DNA of 64,000 nt from Bifidobacterium panos (GTDB taxonomy: Bacteria > Actinomycetota > Actinomycetes > Actinomycetales > Bifidobacteriaceae): the NCBI RefSeq assembly GCF_012932445.1, contig NZ_JAAIIJ010000002.1, forward strand, positions 224,175-288,174, given 5' to 3'. The notes beneath the pieces are model-generated. The model did no database searches, was not told the origin of the DNA, and saw only the letters and a list, made by a program, of their open reading frames with translations. How positions within the stretch are numbered: the first letter of the stretch is position 1; each line of letters begins with the position of its first letter. A program made the position numbers and the translations under genes. This document shows positions 1-9,293 of the stretch, piece after piece.

Positions 1-1544
1 CCGGCCACCGCGGCTCGTCGCTGAAAACCTCGTTCAACGAGGCGCATATCGTCGCCATCACCCAAGCCATCGCGGAATACCGCAAGAAAGCGGGCGTGAA
101 CGGCCCGTTGTATATCGGCCGTGACACCCACGCCCTGAGCGAGCCGGCGTTCAAGACCGCCGTCGAGGTGCTGGTCGCCAATGGCGTGACGGTGCGCATC
201 GACGCGCGCGACGACTTCACCCCCACGCCGGTCGTCTCCCAGGCGATTCTGACCCACAATCGCGCGGCGGACGGCACCCAGCGCTTCAGCGGCGAGGGGC
301 TGGCCGACGGCATCGTGGTCACCCCCTCGCATAACCCCCCCACCGACGGCGGTTTCAAATACGACCCCGTCACCGGCGGCCCCGCCCCGGCCGACGTGAC
401 CAACGCGATCGCCGACCGGGCGAACGAACTGCTCGGCGACTTCAAGAACGTCAAACGCGTGCCGTTCGAGGAAGCCGTCAAGTCCGATTTGGTGGAGCGT
501 TTCGACTATCGCGACCATTATGTGCGCGATTTGGAGAATGTCATCGACTTCGATGTAATTCGCTCCTCGGGCGTGCGCCTGGGCATCGACCCGCTGGGCG
601 GCGCATCGGTGAATTACTGGCCGCTGATGAACGAGGTCTATGGGCTTTCCATCGACGTGGTGCGCCCTGAAGTCGACCCGACTTGGCGCTTCATGACCAT
701 CGATCACGACGGCAAGATTCGCATGGACCCTTCGTCGCCGTACGCCATGAAGGGTTTGGTTGATTCGCTCAACGCCGGCGCGTGGGACAAGTACGACCTG
801 GTGGGCGGCACCGACCCGGACGCCGACCGCCACGGCATCGTCTGCCCGAACTGGGGGGTCATGAACCCGAACCATTACATCGCCGTGTGCGTGGAATACC
901 TCTTCGGCGGCAATCGCCCCGACTGGCCGGCCGGCGCGGGCATCGGCAAAACCTTGGTGAGTTCCTCGCTCATCGACCGCGTGGCCGCTTCCATCAACGC
1001 CAAGCTGGTCGAGGTGCCGGTGGGCTTCAAGTGGTTCGTCGACCCGCTGTTCAAAGGCGAAGTCGCGTTCGGCGGAGAGGAAAGCTCCGGCATGAGCTTC
1101 CTGCGCCGTGACGGGCGCGTGTGGACCACCGACAAGGACGGCCTGATTCCCGATCTGCTCGCGGCGGAAATCACCGCCAAGACAGGCAAGAACCCGGCCG
1201 AACTGCACCAATCCCAAGTGGAGCGTTTCGGCGAAAGCTGGTACAAGCGCGTCGATACGCCGACCACGCTGGAGCAGAAGCAGAAGTTCGCGGCGTTGAG
1301 TGGCGACGACGTGACGGCCACCCAGCTGGCCGGAGAAGACATCACCGCCAAGCTCACCGAGGCGCCGGGCAACCACGCCAAGATCGGCGGTCTGAAGGTG
1401 ACCACGGCCGACAACTGGTTCGCCGCCCGCCCCTCCGGCACCGAGAACATCTACAAGGTCTACGCCGAGTCTTTCACCTCCCCCGAGGCGCTGGACAAGG
1501 TGTTGGATGAGGCCACCGAAGTCGTCAACAAAGCCTTGAGTTGA
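1..1544 (+). CDS. pgm: Phosphoglucomutase, alpha-D-glucose-phosphate specific (5' end outside window)
   Basis: Interconverts glucose 1-phosphate and glucose 6-phosphate in the cytoplasm, linking glycogen and sugar-nucleotide metabolism to the central pathways. The reading frame is open from base 3 with no start, so the N-terminus lies outside the window; 513 residues are visible and the family is about 550 long, so only some 40 residues are missing. The phosphoserine loop TPSHNPP, the metal-binding loop DPDADRHG, the sugar-binding GGEESSG and the phosphate-binding [10 protein letters not shown] are all present in the expected order. The stop is TGA at 1542. A long inverted repeat begins inside the last codons and a clear terminator follows at 1681. 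The assignment is firm. Confidence 0.95.
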   Translation, partial: GHRGSSLKTSFNEAHIVAITQAIAEYRKKAGVNGPLYIGRDTHALSEPAFKTAVEVLVANGVTVRIDARDDFTPTPVVSQAILTHNRAADGTQRFSGEGLADGIVVTPSHNPPTDGGFKYDPVTGGPAPADVTNAIADRANELLGDFKNVKRVPFEEAVKSDLVERFDYRDHYVRDLENVIDFDVIRSSGVRLGIDPLGGASVNYWPLMNEVYGLSIDVVRPEVDPTWRFMTIDHDGKIRMDPSSPYAMKGLVDSLNAGAWDKYDLVGGTDPDADRHGIVCPNWGVMNPNHYIAVCVEYLFGGNRPDWPAGAGIGKTLVSSSLIDRVAASINAKLVEVPVGFKWFVDPLFKGEVAFGGEESSGMSFLRRDGRVWTTDKDGLIPDLLAAEITAKTGKNPAELHQSQVERFGESWYKRVDTPTTLEQKQKFAALSGDDVTATQLAGEDITAKLTEAPGNHAKIGGLKVTTADNWFAARPSGTENIYKVYAESFTSPEALDKVLDEATEVVNKALS

Positions 1545-1640
1545 TTGATGGAGTGTCTTCTTCGTTGCCGCTGAAGTCGACATACCTTCGTATGCCTTCC
1601 TTCAGCGCGCCTCGAAGCCACACACATCAATCAACTCAAG
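1535..1640 (+). repeat. Long nested hairpin overlapping the pgm stop codon
   Basis: Perfect 16-bp inverted arms (1535-1550 and 1625-1640, starting CTTGAGTTGATTG) enclose a second inverted pair CGCTGAAG/CTTCAGCG (1569-1576, 1600-1607) and a central CATAC/GTATG stem with a CTTC loop (1581-1594). The outer arm includes the pgm stop. There is no T-run directly after it, so it may be a 3' RNA stability structure or a small palindromic element rather than a terminator. Confidence 0.7.
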
Positions 1641-1680
1641 AAAACGGAGAATGTCTTCTTCGTCGTTGAACCGCGAATAA

Positions 1681-1711
1681 GCCGCTGGAATGCTGGGTTC
1701 CGGCGGCTTTT
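1681..1711 (+). terminator. Rho-independent terminator downstream of pgm
   Basis: A 10-bp stem (1681-1690 with 1698-1707, one G-T pair) with a 7-base loop is followed directly by TTTT. It lies between pgm and the toxin-antitoxin genes on the same strand, so it separates the two transcripts. Confidence 0.8.
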
Positions 1712-1827
1712 CCATATTCTCCGAATGGTTATGGTTCATGGTTGTGAAGAGGATGTGATGAACGCGGAGGGCTTCGACCACATACCCCGAAATCCCCTCG
1801 CCGCTTCAGCGATTTCCCGTAGTCTGC

Positions 1828-1881
1828 TATCACACAACGTTGTGTTATACGGTTTGACTTCTACAAGGGAAAGGGTATAAT
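1828..1881 (+). promoter_or_regulatory. Palindromic operator and promoter-like boxes of the HigBA-type module
   Basis: A 22-bp near-perfect palindrome (1828-1849; core ACACAACGTTGTGT at 1832-1845) precedes a TTGACT box (1854-1859) and a TATAAT box (1876-1881) spaced by 16 bp. An XRE antitoxin would be expected to bind such a palindrome and repress its own operon. The TATAAT box ends one base before the toxin ATG at 1883, so either the transcript starts inside the gene or this is not the -10 in use. Confidence 0.6.
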
Positions 1882-1882
1882 A

Positions 1883-2269
1883 ATGGAGCAATGGAGAGTG
1901 GATACTGCTCTTATAGAGAACTGGATGGATCAGCAAAGCGCGGCTGATATAGCGCTGCTTCAGGGAGCGTTGCATCAGCTTCGAGAACATGGGCCCGCGC
2001 TGCGCAGACCTCTTGTCGGCGAAGTTAGGCGTTCACGATTCAAGAACATGAAGGAGTTGCGCCCACCTTCCACGGGAAGGAGTGAAATTAGAATCCTATT
2101 CGCATTCGACCCTGAACGAAGCGCGATTCTTCTTCTTGCAGGAGACAAGGCTAATGAATCAGGAGTGCGTGGAGCGTTGAAGTGGAACCAATGGTATCGC
2201 TCAGCGATTCCACAAGCGGACAAACTATATGAAGAGCACCTCAACAACCTCAAAAGGAGGAAAGCATGA
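1883..2269 (+). CDS. RelE/HigB-like toxin (phage Gp49-like family)
   Basis: A 128-residue protein with the pattern of the HigB/Gp49 toxins: an early W-x-V strand, the central EHGPALRRPLVGEVRRSRFKN-like segment (residues about 36-56), KNMKELRP, then a hydrophobic core strand RILFAFD and a basic C-terminus. These toxins usually cleave mRNA on the ribosome. The ATG at 1883 keeps the family's N-terminal strand; upstream AAGGGAAAGGG can serve as a ribosome site. The gene overlaps the antitoxin by 4 bp (ATGA), with toxin first, the usual order in higBA. Base composition is lower in GC than pgm, which suggests acquisition. Function is inferred from family resemblance. Confidence 0.82.
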   Translation: MEQWRVDTALIENWMDQQSAADIALLQGALHQLREHGPALRRPLVGEVRRSRFKNMKELRPPSTGRSEIRILFAFDPERSAILLLAGDKANESGVRGALKWNQWYRSAIPQADKLYEEHLNNLKRRKA

Positions 2270-2592
2270 GCAACGAGAAACCATTCCTTGATATCGATGA
2301 CTATGTTAAGCAGCGCGGTGACATCACGCCGGAGATGATGGAGTGGGCGCGTCAACGAACGGAAGAATACATCCGCGACTACGAGCTCAAACAGGCTCGC
2401 CAGCAGTGCAAACTCACACAGGTCGCGCTGGCGGCGAAAATGAAGATCAGCCAGAAGCGGGTGAGCGAAATCGAAAACGGCAAAATCGAGCGGCTCAAGG
2501 TGAGCACGTTGCAACGCTACGCCGAGGCGCTCGGCGGCAAGCTCAAAATCAGCTTCGAGCTGCCCGACAAGACCATCTCCATGCTGGGATAA
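2266..2592 (+). CDS. XRE-family helix-turn-helix antitoxin (HigA-like)
   Basis: A 108-residue protein whose second half is an XRE helix-turn-helix: KLTQVALAAKMKISQKRVSEIENG at about residues 46-69, followed by the typical TLQRYAEALGGKLKISFELPD strand. It starts inside the toxin stop codon region with a GGAGG-type site at the toxin end, so the two products are translationally coupled. The expected role is to bind and neutralise the toxin and, as a dimer, to repress the operon at the palindrome around 1838. It ends at 2592, 28 bp from the stop of the convergent gene. Confidence 0.85.
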   Translation: MSNEKPFLDIDDYVKQRGDITPEMMEWARQRTEEYIRDYELKQARQQCKLTQVALAAKMKISQKRVSEIENGKIERLKVSTLQRYAEALGGKLKISFELPDKTISMLG

Positions 2593-2620
2593 ACGAAACC
2601 GGAGCGACCCGTCTGTTTCG

Positions 2621-3490
2621 TCAGATTTCGCGGATGGCCCATTCGCCGGTGCGATTGGAGGCGACGACCATCTGATTGTTGCCCAACTCGCGCCACCCGT
2701 CGGCTTCGGGCTGGTCGAAACCGGACGAAGCGACCACGACCCCGGCTGCCGCGCCCTGCTCGTTCACCAGCGCACGATAGCGCATCACGCGGTAATCGGC
2801 GGCTTTCGCGCCCTCGCCGTATTCCTCGTAGATTTCGACGATGCGCGACGACGTGCGTTCGCGCCCGGCGGCGTTCAACGCGATAAATTGATCCTGCGAC
2901 TGGATCATGCAGTTGTAGCTCGCCTTCGGATAAGCCCGCCGCAACTCGCGCACCGCCTGTGCCACGGCCTCGTCCAGCTCATAGCCGAAAGCGACATATT
3001 CAAGAATGATGGAGAAGAAAATCGCGGAATCCGAGCGCCCTCCGGTGGACAGGAACGTGCTGTGATTGAACGGATATTGCTTGTTCTCGACGATGTTGCG
3101 CCCGTGCGAATCGGAGATGTCGCCGTTGTGGATGAAACTCAGCCCGTTGGCGAAGAACGGCTGCTGGTTTTCCATGATCAGCGGCAGTCCGGAGGAGGCG
3201 AGCCGCAGATGCCACAGAGCGCCGCGCACCGGCTCGCTCGCCAGCTCGTCGAACAGTGGGTCATACAGCGCGGCCACAGTGGTTTTGTACAGTTTGGTGC
3301 CGGTTTCCGGCGAAGGCGCGCCGCCATCGTCGACGCCCGGCGTTTCGGGCGGGTCGTACAGCGCCGCGCAGCCCCAGCCGTCGTTGTGGATGCGGCTCAT
3401 GTCGCGGAATGCGCGCGACGCCCGCTCCCCCAGGATAGTGTCAAGGCTCAGGTTGAACCCCGCCGTGGCATATCCCAGTAATCTGCACAT
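2621..3490 (-). CDS. Class II glutamine amidotransferase-like protein
   Basis: A 289-residue single-domain class II (N-terminal nucleophile) glutamine amidotransferase. The start at 3490 is chosen because it gives Met-Cys-Arg-Leu-Leu-Gly, which places the catalytic Cys at position 2 as the family needs; an upstream in-frame start would bury it. Other family marks are HNDGWG (residues about 36-41), WHLRLASSG and FIHNGDI, which form the glutamine site. There is no synthetase domain, as in the YafJ/EgtC-like group, so the acceptor is unknown. It is transcribed towards the XRE antitoxin gene (convergent). Confidence 0.85.
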   Translation of the reverse strand: MCRLLGYATAGFNLSLDTILGERASRAFRDMSRIHNDGWGCAALYDPPETPGVDDGGAPSPETGTKLYKTTVAALYDPLFDELASEPVRGALWHLRLASSGLPLIMENQQPFFANGLSFIHNGDISDSHGRNIVENKQYPFNHSTFLSTGGRSDSAIFFSIILEYVAFGYELDEAVAQAVRELRRAYPKASYNCMIQSQDQFIALNAAGRERTSSRIVEIYEEYGEGAKAADYRVMRYRALVNEQGAAAGVVVASSGFDQPEADGWRELGNNQMVVASNRTGEWAIREI

Positions 3491-3573
3491 GGTACGACAC
3501 GCTACCGCACGACCGAAACGACGCGCGGAGGGCGTTATAACCACTGCCTATATCCCACTATTCATCTCACGTC

Positions 3574-5868
3574 TCACTCAGCCGTGCGCTTGAGCTTCGG
3601 CGAGCGGCGAGTGGGCACGAACAGCGGCTGAACCTCGACCAAAGGGTTGTATGGCGCAAGACCAAACCACTTGACCGCCGAGCCGGCCACGTGGCGAATC
3701 GCGTATTTGACCGACAGCGACAACTCGCCGCGCCGCGACACCTTCGATTCGGGCATCAGCGCCTTGTGCACCAGCACGTAGCGGATCGTGCCGATGCTTG
3801 GGTCGGCGTCCACCTTGGGATACACGGACTTCTGCTGCGGCAGCTCGCCGGTCTCCTCCAAATCGTGCATGATCTGGTGCAGGTAGGTGGGAATCGACTG
3901 CGACACCTTGAACCCCAGCCGAATCTTGACGCGGAACAGATAGGTGGTGCCGAAGTTCTCCACCGCGTATTCGCGCGTGAACGGCTGGTCGGTGGTCTCC
4001 ACGCTCACGGCCCACCAGGCGCGGGCTCGCTTGGGATTGTCGGCGAAAATCGAGAAGAAGATGTTGGTGTCGAGCCGCTTCATCTCGGTATCGGAGGTGA
4101 GGTAGATGATGTTGTCCGCGAAATAGGGAATGCGAAAATCGCCGTGCAGCTTGTCCAGTGTGGGAAGGAAGTCCTTCGGTTTCATATGGCGGCGTTGGGC
4201 GCGTTCGATCTTCGTGCCGTCGCGCCATGTGATCATCACGAACAGAATCGCCAGCGTGAGCAGGCAGGTGAACCAGCCGCCATGCAGGAACTTGGCCATC
4301 GAAGCCACGAAGAACAGCGTCTGAATGGCAAGAAATACCACCAGAAACACCATGCTCCAGAACTTGGATTTGCGGTGCCAGATGTAGACGGCCAGCAGAA
4401 TGGTGGTGGTGATCATCGTGACGGTGAGCGCCAAGCCATACGCGGCGGAGATATGCTCCGAATCGCGGAAGATGGCGAGCACGAGCAGTGTGGAGACGCA
4501 CAGCACGATATTGACCACCGGAATGTACAGTTGCCCGCGAGTGCGGGCCGGATAGCGCACCTGCAAGTGCGGCATCCAATCGAGGCGCGTGGCTTCCGAA
4601 ACCATTGTGAACGCGCCGGTGATCAGCGCCTGCGAGGCGATGATGCCCGCGGTAACCGACAGCACCACCGCAAGATAGCGCACCGAGGGGGTCATCATTT
4701 CAAAGAAGGGGTTCAGGCCGTGCATGCGGTTATAGGCGGAGTCGTCCCAGTGGTTGAGCATCCACGCGCCTTGGCCGAAATAGCACAGCACCAGCGCCAC
4801 CTTGATGAACGGCCAGGTGAAATAGATGTTGCCCCGGCCCACATGCCCCATGTCGGAATACAGCGCCTCGGCGCCGGTGGTCGACAGGAACACGGTGCCC
4901 ATCACTGCCAGCCCCGCGGCGTTGTGTGGGCTGAAGAGGAACTTGACGCCATAGACGGGGTTGAGCGCGGCAAACACGCTCCAATCGTTGCTTAAGTTCA
5001 CCAAGCCCACGACGGCCAGGAATGTGAACCACACCATCACCACGGAGCCGAACACCTTGCCGATGCGCTCGGTGCCGCGCGACTGCACGCAGAACAGCAG
5101 CACGATGATCACCACGGTGATCATCAGCGTCAGGTCTTTGTTCTGCGTGAACAGCGATTCCAACGCGGGCAGGGTTTCCAAACCCTCGACGGCGGAACTG
5201 ATCGACACGGCCGGGGTGAGCACCGAGTCGGCCAGGAAAGCCGCACCGCCGAGCATGGCGGGAATCGCCAGCCACGCGCCGTATTTGCGAATCAGCGAGT
5301 AGAGCGCGAAGATGCCTCCCTCGCCGTTGTTGTCGATGCGCATGGCGATCAGCACGTATTTGACGGTGGTGATCAGCGTGATCGACCAGAACACCAGCGA
5401 CAGCACGCCGAGCACGGCTTCGCGGTTGGCGTGCGCCAGGCCGCCCTGACCGCTCAGGAAGGTCTGCATGGTGTACAGCGGCGAGGTGCCGATGTCGCCG
5501 TAGACCACGCCCAGCGCCACGAGGGACATGGCGAGCGTGATCTTGTTCGGGCCGGATTGCAGACGCGCCCACCAACGGCCGATTGGGCCGCGTTCGTGCG
5601 CGCTGGCGAGCTTTTGGGCTTGCTTGGTCTCGGCTTCGGCTTGCTTGGCCAGTTCGGCGCGCTCCTCTTTGGTCAGGGAGCGGCGGGACACCTTGGGCGC
5701 GTTGGTGAAAGTGTCGGCGCGCAGGAGCGTTTCGTCTGGCTTGTCACCCGAGCCATTGCTGCCGTTGCGACCGGTCCGGCGATTCTGATTACTCTGCTTA
5801 TTGCCGCTTTGCGAGCCGGGTTGCCCCTGCTGTTGCCTACGCTTCGCCTGACGTTTCGATTCCGCCAT
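3574..5868 (-). CDS. kup: Kup-family potassium uptake transporter
   Basis: A 764-residue membrane protein of the KUP/HAK/KT family, which takes up K+ with protons. The family signature GVVYGDIGTSPLYT lies at about residues 120-135 and is followed by about 12 hydrophobic segments and a soluble C-terminal domain of roughly 170 residues. The N-terminus has an extra cytoplasmic tail of about 100 residues, rich in Gln, Ser, Asn and Arg, not typical of E. coli Kup. The ATG at 5868 is chosen because GGAGGT lies 8 bases upstream. Confidence 0.93.
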   Translation of the reverse strand: MAESKRQAKRRQQQGQPGSQSGNKQSNQNRRTGRNGSNGSGDKPDETLLRADTFTNAPKVSRRSLTKEERAELAKQAEAETKQAQKLASAHERGPIGRWWARLQSGPNKITLAMSLVALGVVYGDIGTSPLYTMQTFLSGQGGLAHANREAVLGVLSLVFWSITLITTVKYVLIAMRIDNNGEGGIFALYSLIRKYGAWLAIPAMLGGAAFLADSVLTPAVSISSAVEGLETLPALESLFTQNKDLTLMITVVIIVLLFCVQSRGTERIGKVFGSVVMVWFTFLAVVGLVNLSNDWSVFAALNPVYGVKFLFSPHNAAGLAVMGTVFLSTTGAEALYSDMGHVGRGNIYFTWPFIKVALVLCYFGQGAWMLNHWDDSAYNRMHGLNPFFEMMTPSVRYLAVVLSVTAGIIASQALITGAFTMVSEATRLDWMPHLQVRYPARTRGQLYIPVVNIVLCVSTLLVLAIFRDSEHISAAYGLALTVTMITTTILLAVYIWHRKSKFWSMVFLVVFLAIQTLFFVASMAKFLHGGWFTCLLTLAILFVMITWRDGTKIERAQRRHMKPKDFLPTLDKLHGDFRIPYFADNIIYLTSDTEMKRLDTNIFFSIFADNPKRARAWWAVSVETTDQPFTREYAVENFGTTYLFRVKIRLGFKVSQSIPTYLHQIMHDLEETGELPQQKSVYPKVDADPSIGTIRYVLVHKALMPESKVSRRGELSLSVKYAIRHVAGSAVKWFGLAPYNPLVEVQPLFVPTRRSPKLKRTAE

Positions 5869-6058
5869 ATTGCAAGACCTCCATGGGCGCAAGGCCTATC
5901 CTCGCGCAATCAACATCAGAGACATGCTAGTCCGTTCCTTTCGCAAGTCAAACGGACACGGGAGCGTTGTGCTTTGCTCAATTGGGTAATGACGTCAGCC
6001 ATATTCTCCGTTATGCGGGCGCATGTGGCATGCCCCCACCTTGCGGCAAGCATGTGGC

Positions 6059-7012
6059 TCAGATGCCGTAGACCTCATGGGTCGTGCGGCGGGTGGCGCG
6101 GGCCACTTCGGCTACGGGCAGGTCGAGTGCGTCGGCCATGGCGTGCAGGGTGTAGGGAATCATATAGGGCGCGTTGGTACGGCCGCGATAGGGCATGGGT
6201 GTCAGGTATGGCGCGTCGGTTTCGACCATTGCATGATCGAGACCGACGATGCGCAGCGATTCGCGGATGCCGTCGTTGCCTTTATAGCTGCACGTGCCGG
6301 AGAAACTTAAGTACCAGCCATGCTCGCGGGCGATTTCGGCCATCTCGGCATCGCCGGAGTAGCTGTGGAACACCGTGCGCTCCGGCGCGCCGTCGGCGAG
6401 CAGCGTTTCGATGACTTGGCTGTGGGCGTCGCGGTCGTGAATCTGCATCGGCAGGTTCAGCTCCTTGGCAAGCGCGATATGCGCGCGGAACGCCTCGCGT
6501 TGCAGTTCCATTGCCTCCTCGCCGGTGCGGAACAGATCCATGCCGGTTTCGCCAATGGCCACCACTTGGCTTGGGTAGGTGACGGCGAGACGGCGCACTT
6601 CGGCGAGCGCGTCCTCGAAACCGGTGTCGTGCCAAGGCTGGTATTTGATGGGCAAGCCGTCGGGGCCGGGCACGGCGCGGTGCCCGTGACGCACGGCTTC
6701 GTTCGGATGGATGGCGAGCGCCGCATGCACGTTGTCGTGTTCGCGGGCCATATCGATGGCGGTCATCAGGTTCGGCAGTTCACAGCCGCAATCGATGACG
6801 CCGCTCACGCCCACGGCCAGCGCCTGTTGCAACAACTCATCAACGCTGTAGACGGGCACTTCGTCTTGGCCTTTCGCCACGGCCTCGTGGCTCATGGCGC
6901 GCGAAAATGGCACGACGGAGGCGACATGCGTGTGGTTGTCGACAACTTGCGCGTCTTCGGGCAACGGCTCGGGTGCCGGTGCCCAGCTGCGGTCGCGGTG
7001 TTTTTTGCTCAT
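6059..7012 (-). CDS. tatD: TatD-family metal-dependent hydrolase (DNase)
   Basis: A 317-residue TIM-barrel hydrolase. The metal ligands of the family are visible: HTH near the N-terminus (VVDNHTHVAS), the Glu in GETGMDL, the His in IHDRDAH and FHSYSGD, and the Asp in ETDAPYLTP. TatD enzymes act as 3'-5' exonucleases or DNases in DNA quality control. The start at 7012 gives MSKKHRD; a start 36 bases further upstream is possible but has no better ribosome site. Confidence 0.9.
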   Translation of the reverse strand: MSKKHRDRSWAPAPEPLPEDAQVVDNHTHVASVVPFSRAMSHEAVAKGQDEVPVYSVDELLQQALAVGVSGVIDCGCELPNLMTAIDMAREHDNVHAALAIHPNEAVRHGHRAVPGPDGLPIKYQPWHDTGFEDALAEVRRLAVTYPSQVVAIGETGMDLFRTGEEAMELQREAFRAHIALAKELNLPMQIHDRDAHSQVIETLLADGAPERTVFHSYSGDAEMAEIAREHGWYLSFSGTCSYKGNDGIRESLRIVGLDHAMVETDAPYLTPMPYRGRTNAPYMIPYTLHAMADALDLPVAEVARATRRTTHEVYGI

Positions 7013-7120
7013 ACGCCCACCATACCGCCGGCGAGCCACCAACGACATGGTTTATCTTAAGTGCCTTAAGTGCCGACGACTTCCTGTGGGCGCGCAGGGC
7101 AAGCAACTCACCGCTTGAGT

Positions 7121-7795
7121 TTACGCGGCCTCTTGCTTTTTCTTGCCGAACTTGGCTTTGCACAGGCCGACGATGGTGGGGGCGAGCGAGACCAGCAGGA
7201 TGAGCACAATGACCAGCTCGAAATGCTGTTGCACAGCCGGAATGTTGCCGAAGAAATAGCCCAGCAGAGTGAACAGCGTCGACCAGACCAAACCGCCCAG
7301 CACCGAGAACGGGGTGAAGCGGCTCCAGCGCATGCCGGAAATGCCGGAGATGAACGGCATGAACGTGCGGATGAAGGGGAAGAAGCGGCCCAGAAACACG
7401 GCCAGCGGCCCCCACTTTTCGATCATGGCCTCGGTTTTCGCCACGCGCTCTGGGGTCATGGCCTTAACCTTGCCGGACTGGATGATGCGGCGGCCGAAGA
7501 AGTGGCCGATGAAATAATTGCATTGGTCGCCGATGATCGGCGCGCACCACACCACGGGCAGCAATGCCATCAGCGGCAGGGGTGCTTCGCCCGTGGCCGC
7601 GTCGGGGGCAGCGAACACGCCGGCCGCGAACAACAGCGAATCACCGGGAAGGAAGGGGAAGAACACCACGCCGGTCTCGATGAAGATAATCAGGAAGATG
7701 AAGCCCAGGGTGGGTGTCACCCCCATGGCGATCCAGCCGGCGATGGCGCCACGCGGGTCTTTCAGCAGGTTTACGATGAAATCAATAAAGCCCAT
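7121..7795 (-). CDS. DedA-family membrane protein
   Basis: A 224-residue integral membrane protein of the DedA (SNARE-associated/VTT) family. It shows the family pattern: a first hydrophobic hairpin with FFPFLPGDSLLF (residues about 46-57), then FLGRFFPFIRTFMPFISG (about 140-157), and two further membrane segments ending in a basic tail. DedA proteins move or flip lipid carriers such as undecaprenyl phosphate and help keep the proton motive force; the substrate here cannot be told from sequence. It lies upstream of tatD on the same strand with about 110 bp between them. Confidence 0.9.
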   Translation of the reverse strand: MGFIDFIVNLLKDPRGAIAGWIAMGVTPTLGFIFLIIFIETGVVFFPFLPGDSLLFAAGVFAAPDAATGEAPLPLMALLPVVWCAPIIGDQCNYFIGHFFGRRIIQSGKVKAMTPERVAKTEAMIEKWGPLAVFLGRFFPFIRTFMPFISGISGMRWSRFTPFSVLGGLVWSTLFTLLGYFFGNIPAVQQHFELVIVLILLVSLAPTIVGLCKAKFGKKKQEAA

Positions 7796-7961
7796 GCGAT
7801 TCTCAAATGTTTCTCATTCAACCGGCTTGACCGGTGCTCCAATTATTCGGTTGGTCGTTTGAAACCGTCAACCACCCTACCAGCGGGGGCACGACGGACT
7901 AGTCAAACTGGTTACTGTTGTCCAAATCTGCACAATTTGATGCCGCTGTGAGTTTGCGCGC

Positions 7962-8636
7962 TCAAGCCGTTTCAAGACGCTGGCGCACGAAGCCATCCAG
8001 CGCGGCGGCATCAATGCCTTCATATGAGTCGATGGAGGCGAATTGCGGGCCGACGGAAGTGTCGGAGCGAATCCAGCCGGTCTGCGCAATGGTGGTGGCA
8101 CCGGAGGCGGCTCCCGCGCGCAAGCCGGACATGGAATCCTCCATCACCACGCAACGGGACATGTGCTCGGGGGCAATGCCCAGCTTCGCCGCGGCGGCCA
8201 GGTACGGCGCGGCATTCGGCTTGTGCTCGTAAGGGTCGTCGCCGCACACGTAGCCGGCGAACAGCCCTGACGCATGTTTCATAACGTTCTCGGCCATGCG
8301 GCGCTGCGATGTGGTGACCAACATGCATGGCACATCGGCATCCTTAAGCGAGTGCAACACGTCGCGCACACCGTCGATCCACGGCAAGTGCGCCACTTCG
8401 GCGCGATACACATAATCCTTGACCTGCACGTCGATCTGCTCGACGCTCAGCGTGCAGCCGCGCTCGATCATGCGGAGGGCGATGTCGGGCACCGGCGTGC
8501 CGGAGTACTGCCAGCCGAGATCCTCATCCCAATAGCCGCCGTTGGCGAGAGCCAGTTTGAGTTCGCCCTCATGCCACAGCGGTTCCGAATCGATCAGTGT
8601 GCCATCCAGATCCCAGAACACGGCTTCAAGCAGCAT
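7962..8636 (-). CDS. HAD-superfamily phosphatase, beta-phosphoglucomutase-like
   Basis: A 224-residue HAD hydrolase. Motif I is WDLDGTLID (residues about 8-16), motif II is in LVTTSQRR, and the last motif is CVVMEDSMSGLRAG (about 162-175) with the acidic pair that binds Mg2+. The helical cap lies between motifs I and II, as in the sugar-phosphate phosphatases of the beta-phosphoglucomutase group. GGAGG stands just ahead of the ATG at 8636. The substrate is unknown. Confidence 0.85.
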   Translation of the reverse strand: MLLEAVFWDLDGTLIDSEPLWHEGELKLALANGGYWDEDLGWQYSGTPVPDIALRMIERGCTLSVEQIDVQVKDYVYRAEVAHLPWIDGVRDVLHSLKDADVPCMLVTTSQRRMAENVMKHASGLFAGYVCGDDPYEHKPNAAPYLAAAAKLGIAPEHMSRCVVMEDSMSGLRAGAASGATTIAQTGWIRSDTSVGPQFASIDSYEGIDAAALDGFVRQRLETA

Positions 8637-8706
8637 GATTCCTCCAACAGTAGCGGCTATAGATGCGTACCTCCATCACACCAAATCAACGTGACAAATC
8701 GGGCAG

Positions 8707-9267
8707 TCAGTAGCGCCAGACGATCACCGATTTGGAATCGGCACCATCGGTTGTCTCATAATCATCGGAGGACGAGGGCAGCTCGCGCATGCGGGTGCGG
8801 ATGGTGCGTCGCCACATGCGGGCGCTGTTGGAGCGGCGCATCTCCACGATGTCGCCGTCGCGACCGGCCGCGAACACACTGCCGTCTGCCGAGGTTTGCA
8901 GCCGCCTGTTCTGGCGGCGCAACTGGCGGTTCTCTTCCTGCAACTGCAGGATTCGGGTGACGCCCGCAAGGTTGATGCCCTCGTCCTGGCTCAGATGCTG
9001 GGCCTGAATCAGGCGGTCGACGTCGCGCAGGCAATACCGCCTCGCGCCGCCTTCGGTGCGCTGCGGCACCACCAGCCCGAGACGGTCGTATTGGCGCAGG
9101 GTTTGGGGGTGGATACGCGCCAATTCGGCTGCTTGGCCGACTGTGAACACAGGCAGTTCGATGTCGAAACCGGCGTTGTCGGCACCGTCCAAGTCGGCGC
9201 GCCCCAGCACCAGTGCGGTTGCACACATCGCGTACAGTTGGCGCATCTGCGGTGTCACCCGTGCCAT
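8707..9267 (-). CDS. hspR: HspR, MerR-type heat-shock repressor
   Basis: A 186-residue regulator with a MerR helix-turn-helix at about residues 40-110 (AAELARIHPQTLRQYDRLGL, then GGARRYCLRDVDRL) and a coiled-coil stretch LQLQEENRQLRRQNRRL. HspR binds HAIR inverted repeats, with DnaK as co-repressor, and shuts the dnaK operon when chaperones are in excess. It is the last gene of the dnaK operon, 26 bp after dnaJ, with GGAGG before its ATG. A matching HAIR stands upstream of dnaK at 13013. The C-terminal 60 residues are longer than in mycobacterial HspR. Confidence 0.93.
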   Translation of the reverse strand: MARVTPQMRQLYAMCATALVLGRADLDGADNAGFDIELPVFTVGQAAELARIHPQTLRQYDRLGLVVPQRTEGGARRYCLRDVDRLIQAQHLSQDEGINLAGVTRILQLQEENRQLRRQNRRLQTSADGSVFAAGRDGDIVEMRRSNSARMWRRTIRTRMRELPSSSDDYETTDGADSKSVIVWRY

Positions 9268-9293
9268 TGTTCACCTCCCCGGCCTAAAGTCAC

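Noticed and set aside
3691..4995. Plus-strand open frame opposite kup
   Set aside because: Histidine- and glutamine-rich translation typical of the antisense of a membrane protein gene; no start signal.
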